Under the pieces are notes generated by a model. It had not been told where the DNA came from, searched no databases, and worked only from the letters and a program-made list of their open reading frames with translations. From Cytospora piceicola (lineage: Eukaryota; Ascomycota; Sordariomycetes; Diaporthales; Cytosporaceae), in assembly GCA_023375675.1 (NCBI GenBank), contig JALQBC010000020.1:620001-684000 (forward strand): a stretch of 64,000 bases of DNA. The letters run 5' to 3'. Below are positions 54,660 through 64,000 of this stretch, one piece after another. The stretch's first letter is position 1; the number at the start of each line of letters is the position of its first letter. The position numbers and the translations under genes were made by a program.

Positions 54660-57038
54660 ATGGCCGCCAATGGCTTCGCCGTTTCTCGGCAACTTGGTCG
54701 TATGAACCGGGTTTCCGGAGCAAGGACCGCGGCATCCCTGAGCCTCCGCGTCACTGCCAACGCTCAACGTCCATGGGTCTGTCGCTCATGCACGCGCAGT
54801 GCCATCACCACCAGCAAGACCTTCATCAGGAAGCAGTCAACCTCCAGCTATGCCATGCTCGACACTTTCCCCCGCCGGCACATCGGACCTGATGATGCGT
54901 CGACTGCGGAGATGCTCAAGGTCTTGGATGTAAAGTCCCTCGACGAGTTCGTTACCCAGGTCATCCCCCCGGATGTCTTGTCTTCGCGTCAGCTTTTCCC
55001 CAATGCCCGGTCAGAGGCCAACCACCCGATGGAGGCTGCTGTCACTGAGGCTTTGCCGGAATCTGAGGTGATGAGCATGGTCGAGGCCCTCCAGAGAGAT
55101 GAGATCAAGGTCGGCAAGAGCTTTATCGGTGCCGGTTACTACGATACGGTGGTCCCTGAGGTTATCAAGCGCAACGTCCTCGAAAGCCCCGCCTGGTACA
55201 CCAGCTACACTCCCTACCAGCCTGAAATCAGCCAGGGCCGTCTGGAGTCGCTCCTCAACTACCAAACTCTCGTGTCCGATCTCACAGCTCTCCCCATCTC
55301 CAACGCCAGTCTGCTGGACGAGGGAACCGCTGCTGCTGAGGCGCTTACTCTGTCCTTCAACACCCTATCATCTTCGAGGACAAGGCGACCTGGCAAGACC
55401 TACATCGTCTCCAACGGAATGCATCCACAGACATTGGCTGTGATGTCCAGCCGCGCTGAGGGTTTCGGCATCAAGCTCGAAAAGGCCGATGTTTTGTCCC
55501 CAGAGTTCACCAGCCGACTGGAGGAGCTCGGTGACGATCTCGTCGGTGTTATGGTCCAGTACCCCGACACCACGGGCCAGATCAAGGACTTCAGGCAACT
55601 GTCTGATGCCGTTCACAAGAAAGGAGCGCTGCTCGCCGTGGCAACCGATCTTTTGGCATTGACCGTCCTGACACCCCCAGGCGAGTGGGGCGCTGACCTC
55701 GCCTTTGGAACCGCCCAGAGATTGGGTGTGCCTATGGGCTTCGGCGGTCCCCACGCCGCTTTCTTCGCAGTTACCGAGAAGCACAAGAGGAAGATGCCCG
55801 GTCGACTGATTGGAGTCTCCAAGGATCGACTAGGCGGCAGAGCTCTCAGGTTGGCCTTGCAGACCCGTGAGCAGCACATCCGGAGAGAGAAGGCTACCAG
55901 CAACGTCTGTACCGCGCAGGCTCTGCTTGCCAACATGACCGCCTTGTACGCTATCTACCATGGACCCCAAGGCTTGAAGGCCATCGCCGAAAGGATCATG
56001 AAGGGGGCCCAGGTTGTTCGGGAGGTTGCCTCTAAGTCTGGCTGGGAGGTGGTTACGAAGGGTCCCATCTTCGACACCGTGGTCATTCGCAAGTCTGGTG
56101 AGGACGGTGCTGCTGCCGCAGCCGATTTGGTCGCTAGGGCGGAGGAGCGTGGCATCCATTTCCGTCGCCTTGACAGCGAGCAAGTTGGTATCAGCATCGA
56201 TGAGGCTACTACGTTGAAAGACCTGGCCACATTGGTCTCCTGTCTCCTGAACAAGGAAGAAGCTACCGCGAAGAGGGGCGTCGAAGCGCTTCTCAGCACC
56301 TACGCCGATATTCTCGAGCTTCCGGAGCCCTTCCAGCGCAAGTCCGACTACCTGACCCACCCCATCTTCAACACCCACCACTCCGAAACCGAGATGTTGC
56401 GATACATCCACCACCTGCAATCCAAGGACCTCTCTCTCGTTCACTCCATGATTCCTCTCGGCTCTTGCACGATGAAGCTCAACGGCTCGACCGAGATGGC
56501 ACTTATCACCAAGCCCGGCTTCTCCAACGTGCACCCATTCGCCCCCAGGGACACCGTCAAGGGTTACCTCAAGATGATTTCCTCGCTCGAGGACCAGCTC
56601 AAGAGCATCACGGCCATGGACGGCGTCTCTCTGCAGCCCAACTCCGGAGCGCAGGGCGAATTCGCCGGTCTGCGTGCCATTCGCAAGTACCATGTATCCA
56701 ACGGCGACAAGAACCGCGACATCTGCCTGATCCCAGTTTCCGCGCACGGAACCAACCCTGCCTCGGCAGCCATGGCCGGCATGCGCGTCCTCCCGATCAA
56801 GTGCGACATGAAGACGGGTAACCTGGACCTGGCGGACCTGGAGGCCAAGTGCGAGCAGCACAAGGAGCAGATCGGCGCCATGATGATCACCTACCCGTCT
56901 ACGTTTGGCGTGTTCGAGCCGGCCATCAAGAGGGTGTGTGAAATCGTCCACGGCTACGGCGGACAGGTCTACATGGACGGAGCCAACATGAACGCCCAGA
57001 TCGGGCTGTGCTCTCCCGGTGAGATCGGCGCCGACGTG

Positions 57039-57073
<35 letters not shown>

Positions 57074-57923
57074 CCACGGCGGCGGCGGGCCCGGCGTGGG
57101 CCCCATCTGCGTCAAGTCGCACCTGGTGCCGCACCTGGCGCCGACGGACGCCGAGGTCGACATCGAGACCAAGGGCCTGATCAGCAGCGCGCCATTCGGC
57201 AGCGCGTCGATCCTGCCCATCAGCTGGGCGTACAACATGCTGATGGGGGCCGAGGGCCTGAAGAAGGCGACGCAGGTGACCCTGCTCAACGCCAACTACC
57301 TCCTCGCCAAGCTCAAGCCGCACTACCCCGTGCTGTACACCAACGAGCACGGGCGGTGCGCGCACGAGTTCATCCTGGACGCGAGGCCGTTCATCGCCAG
57401 CGCGGGCGTCGAGGCCATCGACATCGCCAAGAGGCTGCAGGACTACGGGTTCCACGCGCCGACCATGAGCTGGCCCGTCGCCAACACGCTCATGATCGAG
57501 CCGACCGAGAGCGAGTCGCAGGAGGAGCTGGACCGGTTCGTCGACGCCCTGGTGAGCATCCGGGAGGAGATCCGGGAGGTCGAGGAGGGCCGGATGCCGC
57601 GCGAGGGCAACGTCCTGAAGATGGCGCCGCACCCGGTGCACGACATCGTCGGGGGCGAGTGGGACCGCGCGTACACCCGGGAGAAGGCGGTGTACCCGCT
57701 CCCCTGGCTGAGGGAGAAGAAGTTCTGGCCTTCTGTGGGGAGGGTGGACGACAGTAAGCTTTCGCTGCCCCTTTCCTTTATTTTCCCTTTCTTCGCTTTC
57801 ATGCCTCATTCTTGCTTGCGGCTTGCTAACATTTATCTTGCAGCGTACGGCGACCTGAACCTGTTCTGCACATGTCCCCCTGTTGAGGACACTACTGGTG
57901 GAACCATCTCTTCTGTGAACTAA
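54660..57923 (+). CDS. glycine dehydrogenase (decarboxylating), glycine cleavage P-protein
   Basis: Exon 1 is 54660-57753 and exon 2 is 57844-57923; the 90-nt intron (GTAAGC, TGCTAACA branch, TTGCAG) is frame-neutral, so the unspliced frame is also open. The spliced product is 1057 aa. An Arg/Ser-rich mitochondrial presequence of about 60 residues precedes DTFPRRHIGPDD, the usual start of the mature P-protein. Landmarks: TPYQPEISQGRLESLLNYQT, LLDEGTAAAEAL, GGPHAAFFAV, SMIPLGSCTMKLN, LQPNSGAQGEFAGL and HLNLHKTFCIPHGGGGPG, in which Lys800 binds pyridoxal phosphate. It decarboxylates glycine and passes the aminomethyl group to the H-protein. Yeast Gcv2 and human GLDC are orthologues. Single gene, typical length. 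Confidence 0.96.
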
Positions 57924-58005
57924 AGGCGAAGTGAGAGAGAGTGAGAGTGAGAGTAAGACGATAAACAGGAGGCTCAACTCCGGGAAATACGTACACGAAA
58001 GAGAA

Positions 58006-58016
58006 GGGGGGGGGGG
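58006..58016 (+). repeat. G11 homopolymer
   Basis: Eleven G in the presumed 3' untranslated region of the P-protein gene. Confidence 0.8.
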
Positions 58017-60363
58017 CATCCAAAAGACTCGGCGTTCCATTCGACTTCAACCCGAAGGCGCACGGTCTGCATTTCAACATTACATCGATACCCCAAGCAT
58101 TTTGGGATGGGATTCGGTTGGTATAAATAGATATATTGATGGCGTGTTTTTTTATCAAAAATGCCATGGAAATGGGAGAGCGAAATTGTTTTGACTACGT
58201 TTATGTATTTTTTTTTCGGGCTTGGGACGAGGGACGATGGTTCGCATTCAACACCTGGGCATCCACGGGTTTCGGGCGTTTAGGACATTTCTTGTCTGCT
58301 GAGGGTTCTTAACCATACCCTGGGGACAATAGACACGTAAATCCATTGCTACTTTAGGTCTTTTTTCTTTGCTGTGCTGTGCATACTATGACCTGCGAAT
58401 ATGCCATATCTCGGGTCGGGGAGTTGCAAAAGATTCCGGTCACCAACCATTTGTTGGAGCCTCGTTTCACCAGCAAACCCATACAGACCTTCCCCGGTCA
58501 TTGTATATGAAGAGGAATGGGAACTGCCTGGCATTATTCTGTATTTATTGTCGAGGGGAAACACAGCATGCTACGTGGTCTCAAGAGCAAGGATGGGAGG
58601 AAGTGAGATGCGAGGTAATGAGGTTATGTACTTACTTGAGTAAGTACTCAAGTATCTACACTACCATGCTCGGGAAATTCCTCAATTGCGAAGATTAATA
58701 TTGCGGGGTGAGACGAAGGTCCGATCGCACGCCGGAACAGGCGCTCCTTCCTTCCCTCCGAGCAAGTCGGGGGTACGATGAAAATCCTGCTACACTTCAC
58801 CGCAGCTTCCGTCCCACAGAAAAGAGGATTGACGATGGAGTCTGTTCTTGAATAGATTGGGAGGTTTGGTGCTCTTTCTGTCGCGTTTTCGCCGCAGTTG
58901 TGATGGATGGTGGGTTGGGAAGTTTTATGGATTTGGTAAAAGACAAAACAATTGATCAGGAAAACAGGGGCCCACCGTCCATCATGGAGGCCTTGAATCA
59001 AACTTCGTGTTAGGATGAACCCGGTGAGATCAAGATGGCCAAGCGCATCTGCAGGCGGTTCGGGCCAAGGTCATTGATACATTGATACCATGTGCGGTGG
59101 GTGTATGTAGTAAGCAGTGATCGACAACAGATGTATGTACCGTCACTGGTAATGCAGTCTTGCCGGGTGGTGCATATTGAATGCCGATAAACAGTGAAGG
59201 GCGGCTTGTTAGGTACCGGTATCGACATGTACATATGCTAGAATATGTTAGGGATCACGAGCAGCCTCACTGATTAGGCGGAAGGTAATCGTTGGTCTAG
59301 ATAAGAGAGGAGAGAGACAGATAGAGAGAGGAGAGGAGTTGGGTTGTGTGTCTGTATGGTGTGGCGTGGGTGACTTGGACAATGCGCTGGTCGGACCGAG
59401 GGCACACACACACCACTGATTGATCCATTGATTGACTGATTGATTACACACGAACGCCGGTGACTGGCACAGCATCTGCAGGTCGGGATTTCAAATTGTA
59501 ATGTGGTCGAGCCAAGTCAAACATCCATCAGCCATCGTTCTATCTTTGTCCTCGACCTGCTGCTGCTAACTACTGCTACTGCTGCTGTCAATGTCATACT
59601 GCAGACGGGTGAACAACTTTAAATACGATAAAGTCAACCAGTCGCACGGCAACGGGCAGCAGGTGGGTTCACCATCTACCTACTTGGTACCTAGGTATAT
59701 ATATACACAGTTTACGTACCTACCAGTTGACTTTGGTACATATATCAGACGACACATATATCGAATATGTCGATGGGGTATGTTGGTCTGCAGCAGCCTG
59801 CAGATGAGTCATGACGAGAGGGTTTACCAGTCATAAATGACCTTGGAAAATGCAGGCTGGCAGGCTGGTCGTTGCAATCGATAATCGATTTCAGGGCTGA
59901 CGGAAGTGTGGGCTGGATCGAAACATCAAAGGCCAGACTGCCAGATTGCCTAACTGCCTGAGAGTGGCAGCACATCCATTACCTAGGTAGTGACGGGCAG
60001 AAAGGCAACCAACCTTACACCATATATCTCGCTTGAGCAGAGCCCAGGTAGTTGGTGATTGGGAAAAAGAATATATACAACACAGCACGGCATATTGACA
60101 TGTAATAAACTAATTCAACGGTCAAGATATGAGCCAACGAAACAAAAACACAAAATGACGAGCCAACTCGTTTGGATTTGGACCGAGCTGATATTGCCGC
60201 CCGTCAACTGGCGCTTGCAATCAAGAAGCAACCACTTGCAGAGCCGACCACACCGGCCAAAGTCGGTTTGCCCACTTGTTTCTTCTTATTGGATCGTCTA
60301 GTTCCTCTTCCTGTTTAGCCTCATGTGCTATATGATCGAGTCTTGATTCAATTATGCACTCAC

Positions 60364-60399
60364 TCATTCAATTCATTCAATCATTCATTGATTCATTCG
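60364..60399. repeat. imperfect ATTC/CATT microsatellite
   Basis: About 36 bp of alternating CATTCA and ATTCATT units. Confidence 0.7.
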
Positions 60400-60448
60400 T
60401 TTCTCTTGTCTCGTTTTCTCCACCACACTGCCACCAAGTAGCAGCAAA

Positions 60449-60474
60449 CAAGCAAGCAAGCAAGCAAGCAAGCA
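60449..60474. repeat. (CAAG)6.5 microsatellite
   Basis: A perfect 26-bp CAAG tract about 830 bp upstream of the RBR start codon; a likely length-polymorphic marker. Confidence 0.85.
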
Positions 60475-61303
60475 CCAGTTGACCTGAAGCAGTAGCCCCC
60501 CCGGCCCCCTTCCGTGGCGTTGGATTTCCTCCATATTCTTTGGTCTCGCTGTCCATTGGTCCCGCCGTCCTTGCCGATCGAGACGGAGCTCCCGGAAGCA
60601 CATCTGTTGTCTGCGTTTCTTTTTACATACATTGTTCCAAGTTTCTCCTTACATCTGTTGCAACCCTTTCCTTCTTGTTTACTCCTCGGTAGTTCTCGCA
60701 AACGACTGCTTGAAGAAGAAGAATAAAAGAGGGAATAAAGAAAGAAAAAATAAAGACCTATACTAAATCACTCCCCCTCCTCGTCTCACGGACTCTCGGA
60801 TTTACTCAAGAAATTGGCGATCCTTGCCGAGTGCGCCCAAAACCCCAACCCGAACCCTGGCACCAAACGTGTGATTAGAACCCCCGCATAAGCTTTGGAG
60901 GGCGCGTCATCCCACCTTGCTGCTTGTGTCGCCCGCCTCTTTATCGCACCGAACCGGAGACGAGCGCTGGAGCCGCGCTTCTCGCGCAGCCACTCAACTT
61001 ACCGGTCGTCCTCGTCTTGGTCCTGGTCGTGCCTGGTCACGTTGTTCAACAAAACAACATCAGACAAATCAACAGAGCAAACCCCAAAGGCTAGGGCCTA
61101 CTAGATCATGGACCGCTGATCAAGGCGCGCGCGTTTGACCGCCACGCTTTGTGCCCATCCCAAGCCTCATCATCTTACCTCGCCTTCGAGCTGGACCTGG
61201 ACCTCGGCACACCAACGATCTTCCTCATCCCGGTCACCCTTCCTCCTCGCCGTAGCGGAGAACAACAGCAGGGCACGCTCCCCTCACAGGCAGTTGGACA
61301 ACA

Positions 61304-63474
61304 ATGGGCTCGCTTGCAACACAGCTGCCCATTGCCAACAATGCTGCCGAAGCCATGATTACCAACCCCCAGGACGAATTGAACGATGCCGCTTTCATCG
61401 TCGAGGTCCTGCTTTCTGGGCATACTGAAGAGCAATTGGAGGACGAGTTGGTCGCAAAGGCAACCGCACTGGGCGTATCGATTCCAAGGCCGCCCTCACC
61501 GGCAGAGAAACACGACTACTCTGGGGCCGATTCGGACGCCACCCTTTCTTCCGACCATGCTCGCAATACGTCTCCAGACTCGGGTGAGACGGCAGTTGCC
61601 CATGTCACATCAGGTCAATCTTCGCAACCAGATACAAGTGCAAATCCTCAGGGACCGATACATACCCAGCCAGGTCCCAGGGCGAGATCACGGAGTCTCA
61701 ACTTCTCAACGTACGACAAATACCTATCACAGGTGGAACCGAACCTTTGTCAGCCGAAATTCCTCAGACGCACACCAGCACCTACGGGTTCGGCCCCGAA
61801 CGTGCTCAGTTTCCGGACGAGAATGAGTTATATCAGCATAAAGAATGGGCTCAAGACTGGTGTACTCTGGAAGAAACGGCCGTGTATTTCTAGTGTCACG
61901 TTGTAGGTCCACCCATCCCTTCTCGCTGTTGTTTGCCAGGGTCCTCACACAGAACCAGAACCTGCATATGCTGCCGCGATGACTTCAGCAAGGATGACGA
62001 CCTTCAACATCTACCCTGCGGGCACACCTACTGCAGTAACTGCCTACGAATCATGGTCAACCAATCCACCACCGACGAATCGAAGATGCCGCCCCGATGC
62101 TGTACACAGCCCATACCCGGCTCCATAATCCGTCCCCTCCTGACCCGCGATGAGCAACAAACATTCCTCAAGTCCGTTCAGCAGTTTTCCACGCCCTGGG
62201 AGACACGAATATTCTGTCCCAACCCCAACTGTCACGAATTTATCCCACCACGGAACCGCATCGACCCTAAACACCCCTTCGACATCGTCTGTCGTGAGTG
62301 TAGGACAAGGGTTTGTGTCATGTGTAAAAGAGGTGCGCATCAGCTCGGCCAGGATTGTCCTAGTGACGGCGAGTTGGACCAAGTGTTGAAAATGGGTGAG
62401 AAGTCCGGCTGGAGGAGGTGCTACAAGTGCAGGACGCTAGTGGAACTCACGCAAGGGTGTACGCACATGACTTGTCGGTGCAAGGCGCAGTTTTGCTACA
62501 TCTGCGGGGCGGTCTGGGATCACTTGGTTGGATGTCCAAATTTCTGCAATGGGGAGGAAGAGCTCGAGAGACGGAGGATAGAAGAGGCCGCGCGAGAGGC
62601 CGAATTGGAAGCGGAAAAGGCCGCCCAGGAAGCTGCTGCCGCCCAGGAAGAGGTGGAGCGCCAGGAGGCGGAGAAGAGGACGCAAGCCAGTGAGGAGTTC
62701 TCGAATTTGGGGCACGAGCAAGAAGAGGAGATGCTGCGCTTCCGGGCGTTTGAGAAAAAGACCAAATGGGCTATGTGGAGGCGGCACGCAGAGCGCAAGC
62801 TGGTACTCAACGAGAAATATTCCGACCTGATTGAGAAGATGAAGGAGCGACATGCCAAGACTGAGCAGCATCTGGAAGAGAGGCAAATCGCCGCCGAGAT
62901 GGAACTACGAGCGTCGCTGGAACAGGCCGAGAAGAGCGTGCGGATCAGGGTGAAACATATGGAAGCGTACTGCAAGGCCCTCGGGAGGTCATCGATCAGC
63001 AGCGACAACAGCAACATGCCCCCTAGGGTCGTCACGGAGCAGCACCTGCGCGAATTGGGTCAACAGCACAACGCGCTCGAGGGGATGGCTAGGCTCCATC
63101 AGGCTCGGATCAATGTTCTGCGTGACCGCCAGGCGAAACGGATGGAGGAGCTGCTTGAACGGCAGGAGAAAGAGCTCGAGAAACTCGAGGAGAAGCGCGA
63201 CGAAGACATGGAGGATGTGGCCTCGGAATTTGCCAACGAGGAGGATGCGCTGACGAAGGTCTTCGAGGAGCGCAAGGCCAGGCTTGTGAGGCGCTGGGAG
63301 CTTTCCATCGAAATATTGAGGGTGCAGATGGAGAAGGAGAAGGGCGTGAAGTACACGGCAATGCCTAGCCCGACCTGGCGGTCTGAGAGCCCCATATCTA
63401 TCGAGGGGCTGGCCCAGGCGGAGGAGGCGTTGGCTGCGGAGCGAGAGGTGAAAGAGAAGGAATGCGGCGAATGA
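61304..63474 (+). CDS. RBR-type E3 ubiquitin ligase with C-terminal coiled coil
   Basis: Exon 1 is 61304-61902; exon 2 begins at 61953 or, with the next acceptor, 61959 (both keep frame), and ends at 63474, giving 706 or 704 aa. Residues 1-190 are a Ser/Pro-rich region with a helical ELNDAAFIVEVLLSGHTEEQ. RING1 starts at about 204 (CICCRDDF, LPCGHTYCSNCL, PPRCC). The IBR follows (FCPNPNCHEF, CRECRTRVCVMCKRGAH). RING2 (CYKCRTLVELTQGCTHMTC, FCYICGAVW) has the presumed ubiquitin-accepting Cys369 in GCTHM. The last 300 residues form a long charged coiled coil (EAELEAEKAAQEAAAAQEEV, RQEKELEKLEEKRDEDMEDV). RBR ligases form a thioester on RING2 before transfer. The substrate is unknown. The architecture is common among uncharacterised filamentous-fungal RBR proteins. 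Confidence 0.9.
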
Positions 63475-64000
63475 AGGAACCATCGTCGAGAGGGCTGATA
63501 TACTACGACATACTACGACGACGCTGAGGCACGAAATCTTTTGCCGCGACGAGACTGACGAGAAATCTTACCCACGACACACGGCAGTCTGCGTACGACT
63601 CCGCGTTTGTGGCCAGATATACAGAGGACACTGCTCACACGCCTGTTCAAGCGCTGACCGGGCTATGGAGAAGAGTTCTGCTCTGTATCGAGTCAATCGT
63701 CTCTGACATCTTATCCTTGGACTTTCCCGAATTGTATTCCCCATTTCGGGCATACGGCGATACTGGGGATCATTGCCATTTGTTTTCAGCATTGCATTCT
63801 ATCCGTCTATTTATTTTCGGAGACTCGCGATATACCACTTCCTTTTCGGTATCGGTTGGATCACGGGTTGGTCTTATTTATCCGGGATGGTATCGGCGTT
63901 CGATTTGGGACTTCTCTCTACTTATACTCTATTATGAGGCTGATTTAATATGAAGGGAGACAGAGAGATGAGGAACTCGTAGCATCATTGGGGTCGGTGT
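63475..64000. other. 3' flank of the RBR gene
   Basis: No gene recognised up to the window edge; an open plus-strand frame at 63609-63953 has no ATG support or recognisable protein. Confidence 0.5.

Larger units (their letters stand above)
57924..61303. other. 3.4-kb gene-poor region with microsatellites
   Basis: 3' region of the P-protein gene and the promoter/leader of the RBR gene. It contains G11, GA-rich, ATTC-rich and CAAG repeats and TACCTAGGTA palindromes near 59690 and 59982. Open frames up to about 117 codons lack protein-like sequence. The last 600 bp are C/T-rich and probably form the RBR leader. Confidence 0.55.

Noticed and set aside
55830..58040. 736-codon open frame antisense to the glycine cleavage gene
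   Set aside because: It is a shadow of the G/C-ending codons of the real gene; the sense strand has the full P-protein motifs and the intron signals.
1..64000. CRISPR arrays, bacterial operons and complete transposons
   Set aside because: No regularly spaced direct repeats, transposase frames or long terminal repeats were found; the sequence is fungal nuclear DNA.

Overview
The window comes from a filamentous ascomycete (Pezizomycotina, probably Sordariomycetes). Genes carry short GT-AG introns, mostly 50-110 nt, with CTAAC-type branch points. Intergenic DNA is sprinkled with AGGT/ACCT low-complexity repeats. The gene content is typically fungal: a GPI-type chitinase, a monocarboxylate-like MFS carrier, a SAT4-type rhodopsin-fold membrane protein, a highly reducing polyketide synthase and an NRPS-like reductase. 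The class assignment is inference; no rRNA or tRNA was found to anchor it.

Left part (1-17 kb): a partial APH-fold kinase-like gene (-), a 98-aa orphan (+), a 1106-aa Ser/Thr-rich GH18 chitinase (-), a cysteine-rich orphan (+), a DUF255/SSP411 thioredoxin-like protein (+) and the WD40 ribosome-assembly chaperone Sqt1 (+). The last two are conserved core genes.

Central part (17-41.5 kb) looks like a secondary-metabolite locus. In order it holds an alpha/beta hydrolase with an apparent 1-nt frameshift (-), an MFS transporter (-), an adenylation-thiolation-reductase NRPS-like enzyme (-, 1070 aa), a SAT4-type seven-helix membrane protein (-), a 2992-aa polyketide synthase (+), and just past it the remains of a cytochrome P450 (+). 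The synthase reads KS-AT-DH-(degenerate MT)-(degenerate ER)-KR-ACP and ends in a choline/carnitine acyltransferase-like domain. That domain suggests release by acyl transfer to an alcohol instead of hydrolysis. Its pairing with a carboxylate reductase is the most interesting system here. No pathway transcription factor or stand-alone enoyl reductase is visible.

Right part (42-64 kb): a coiled-coil orphan (+), a secreted DUF5695-type glycosidase-like protein (-) and a cysteine-rich single-pass membrane protein with a tandem duplication at a splice site and an apparent frameshift (-). Conserved core genes follow: mitochondrial 2-methylcitrate dehydratase (+), an SH3 protein of the Lsb1/Pin3 type (-), the 50-aa TOM5 import subunit built from three exons starting with a 13-nt exon (-), the glycine cleavage P-protein (+) and an RBR-type E3 ubiquitin ligase with a long C-terminal coiled coil (+). 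The 3.4 kb between the last two has microsatellites but no gene I can support.

All splice sites and domain calls were read by eye. Nothing was checked against a database.
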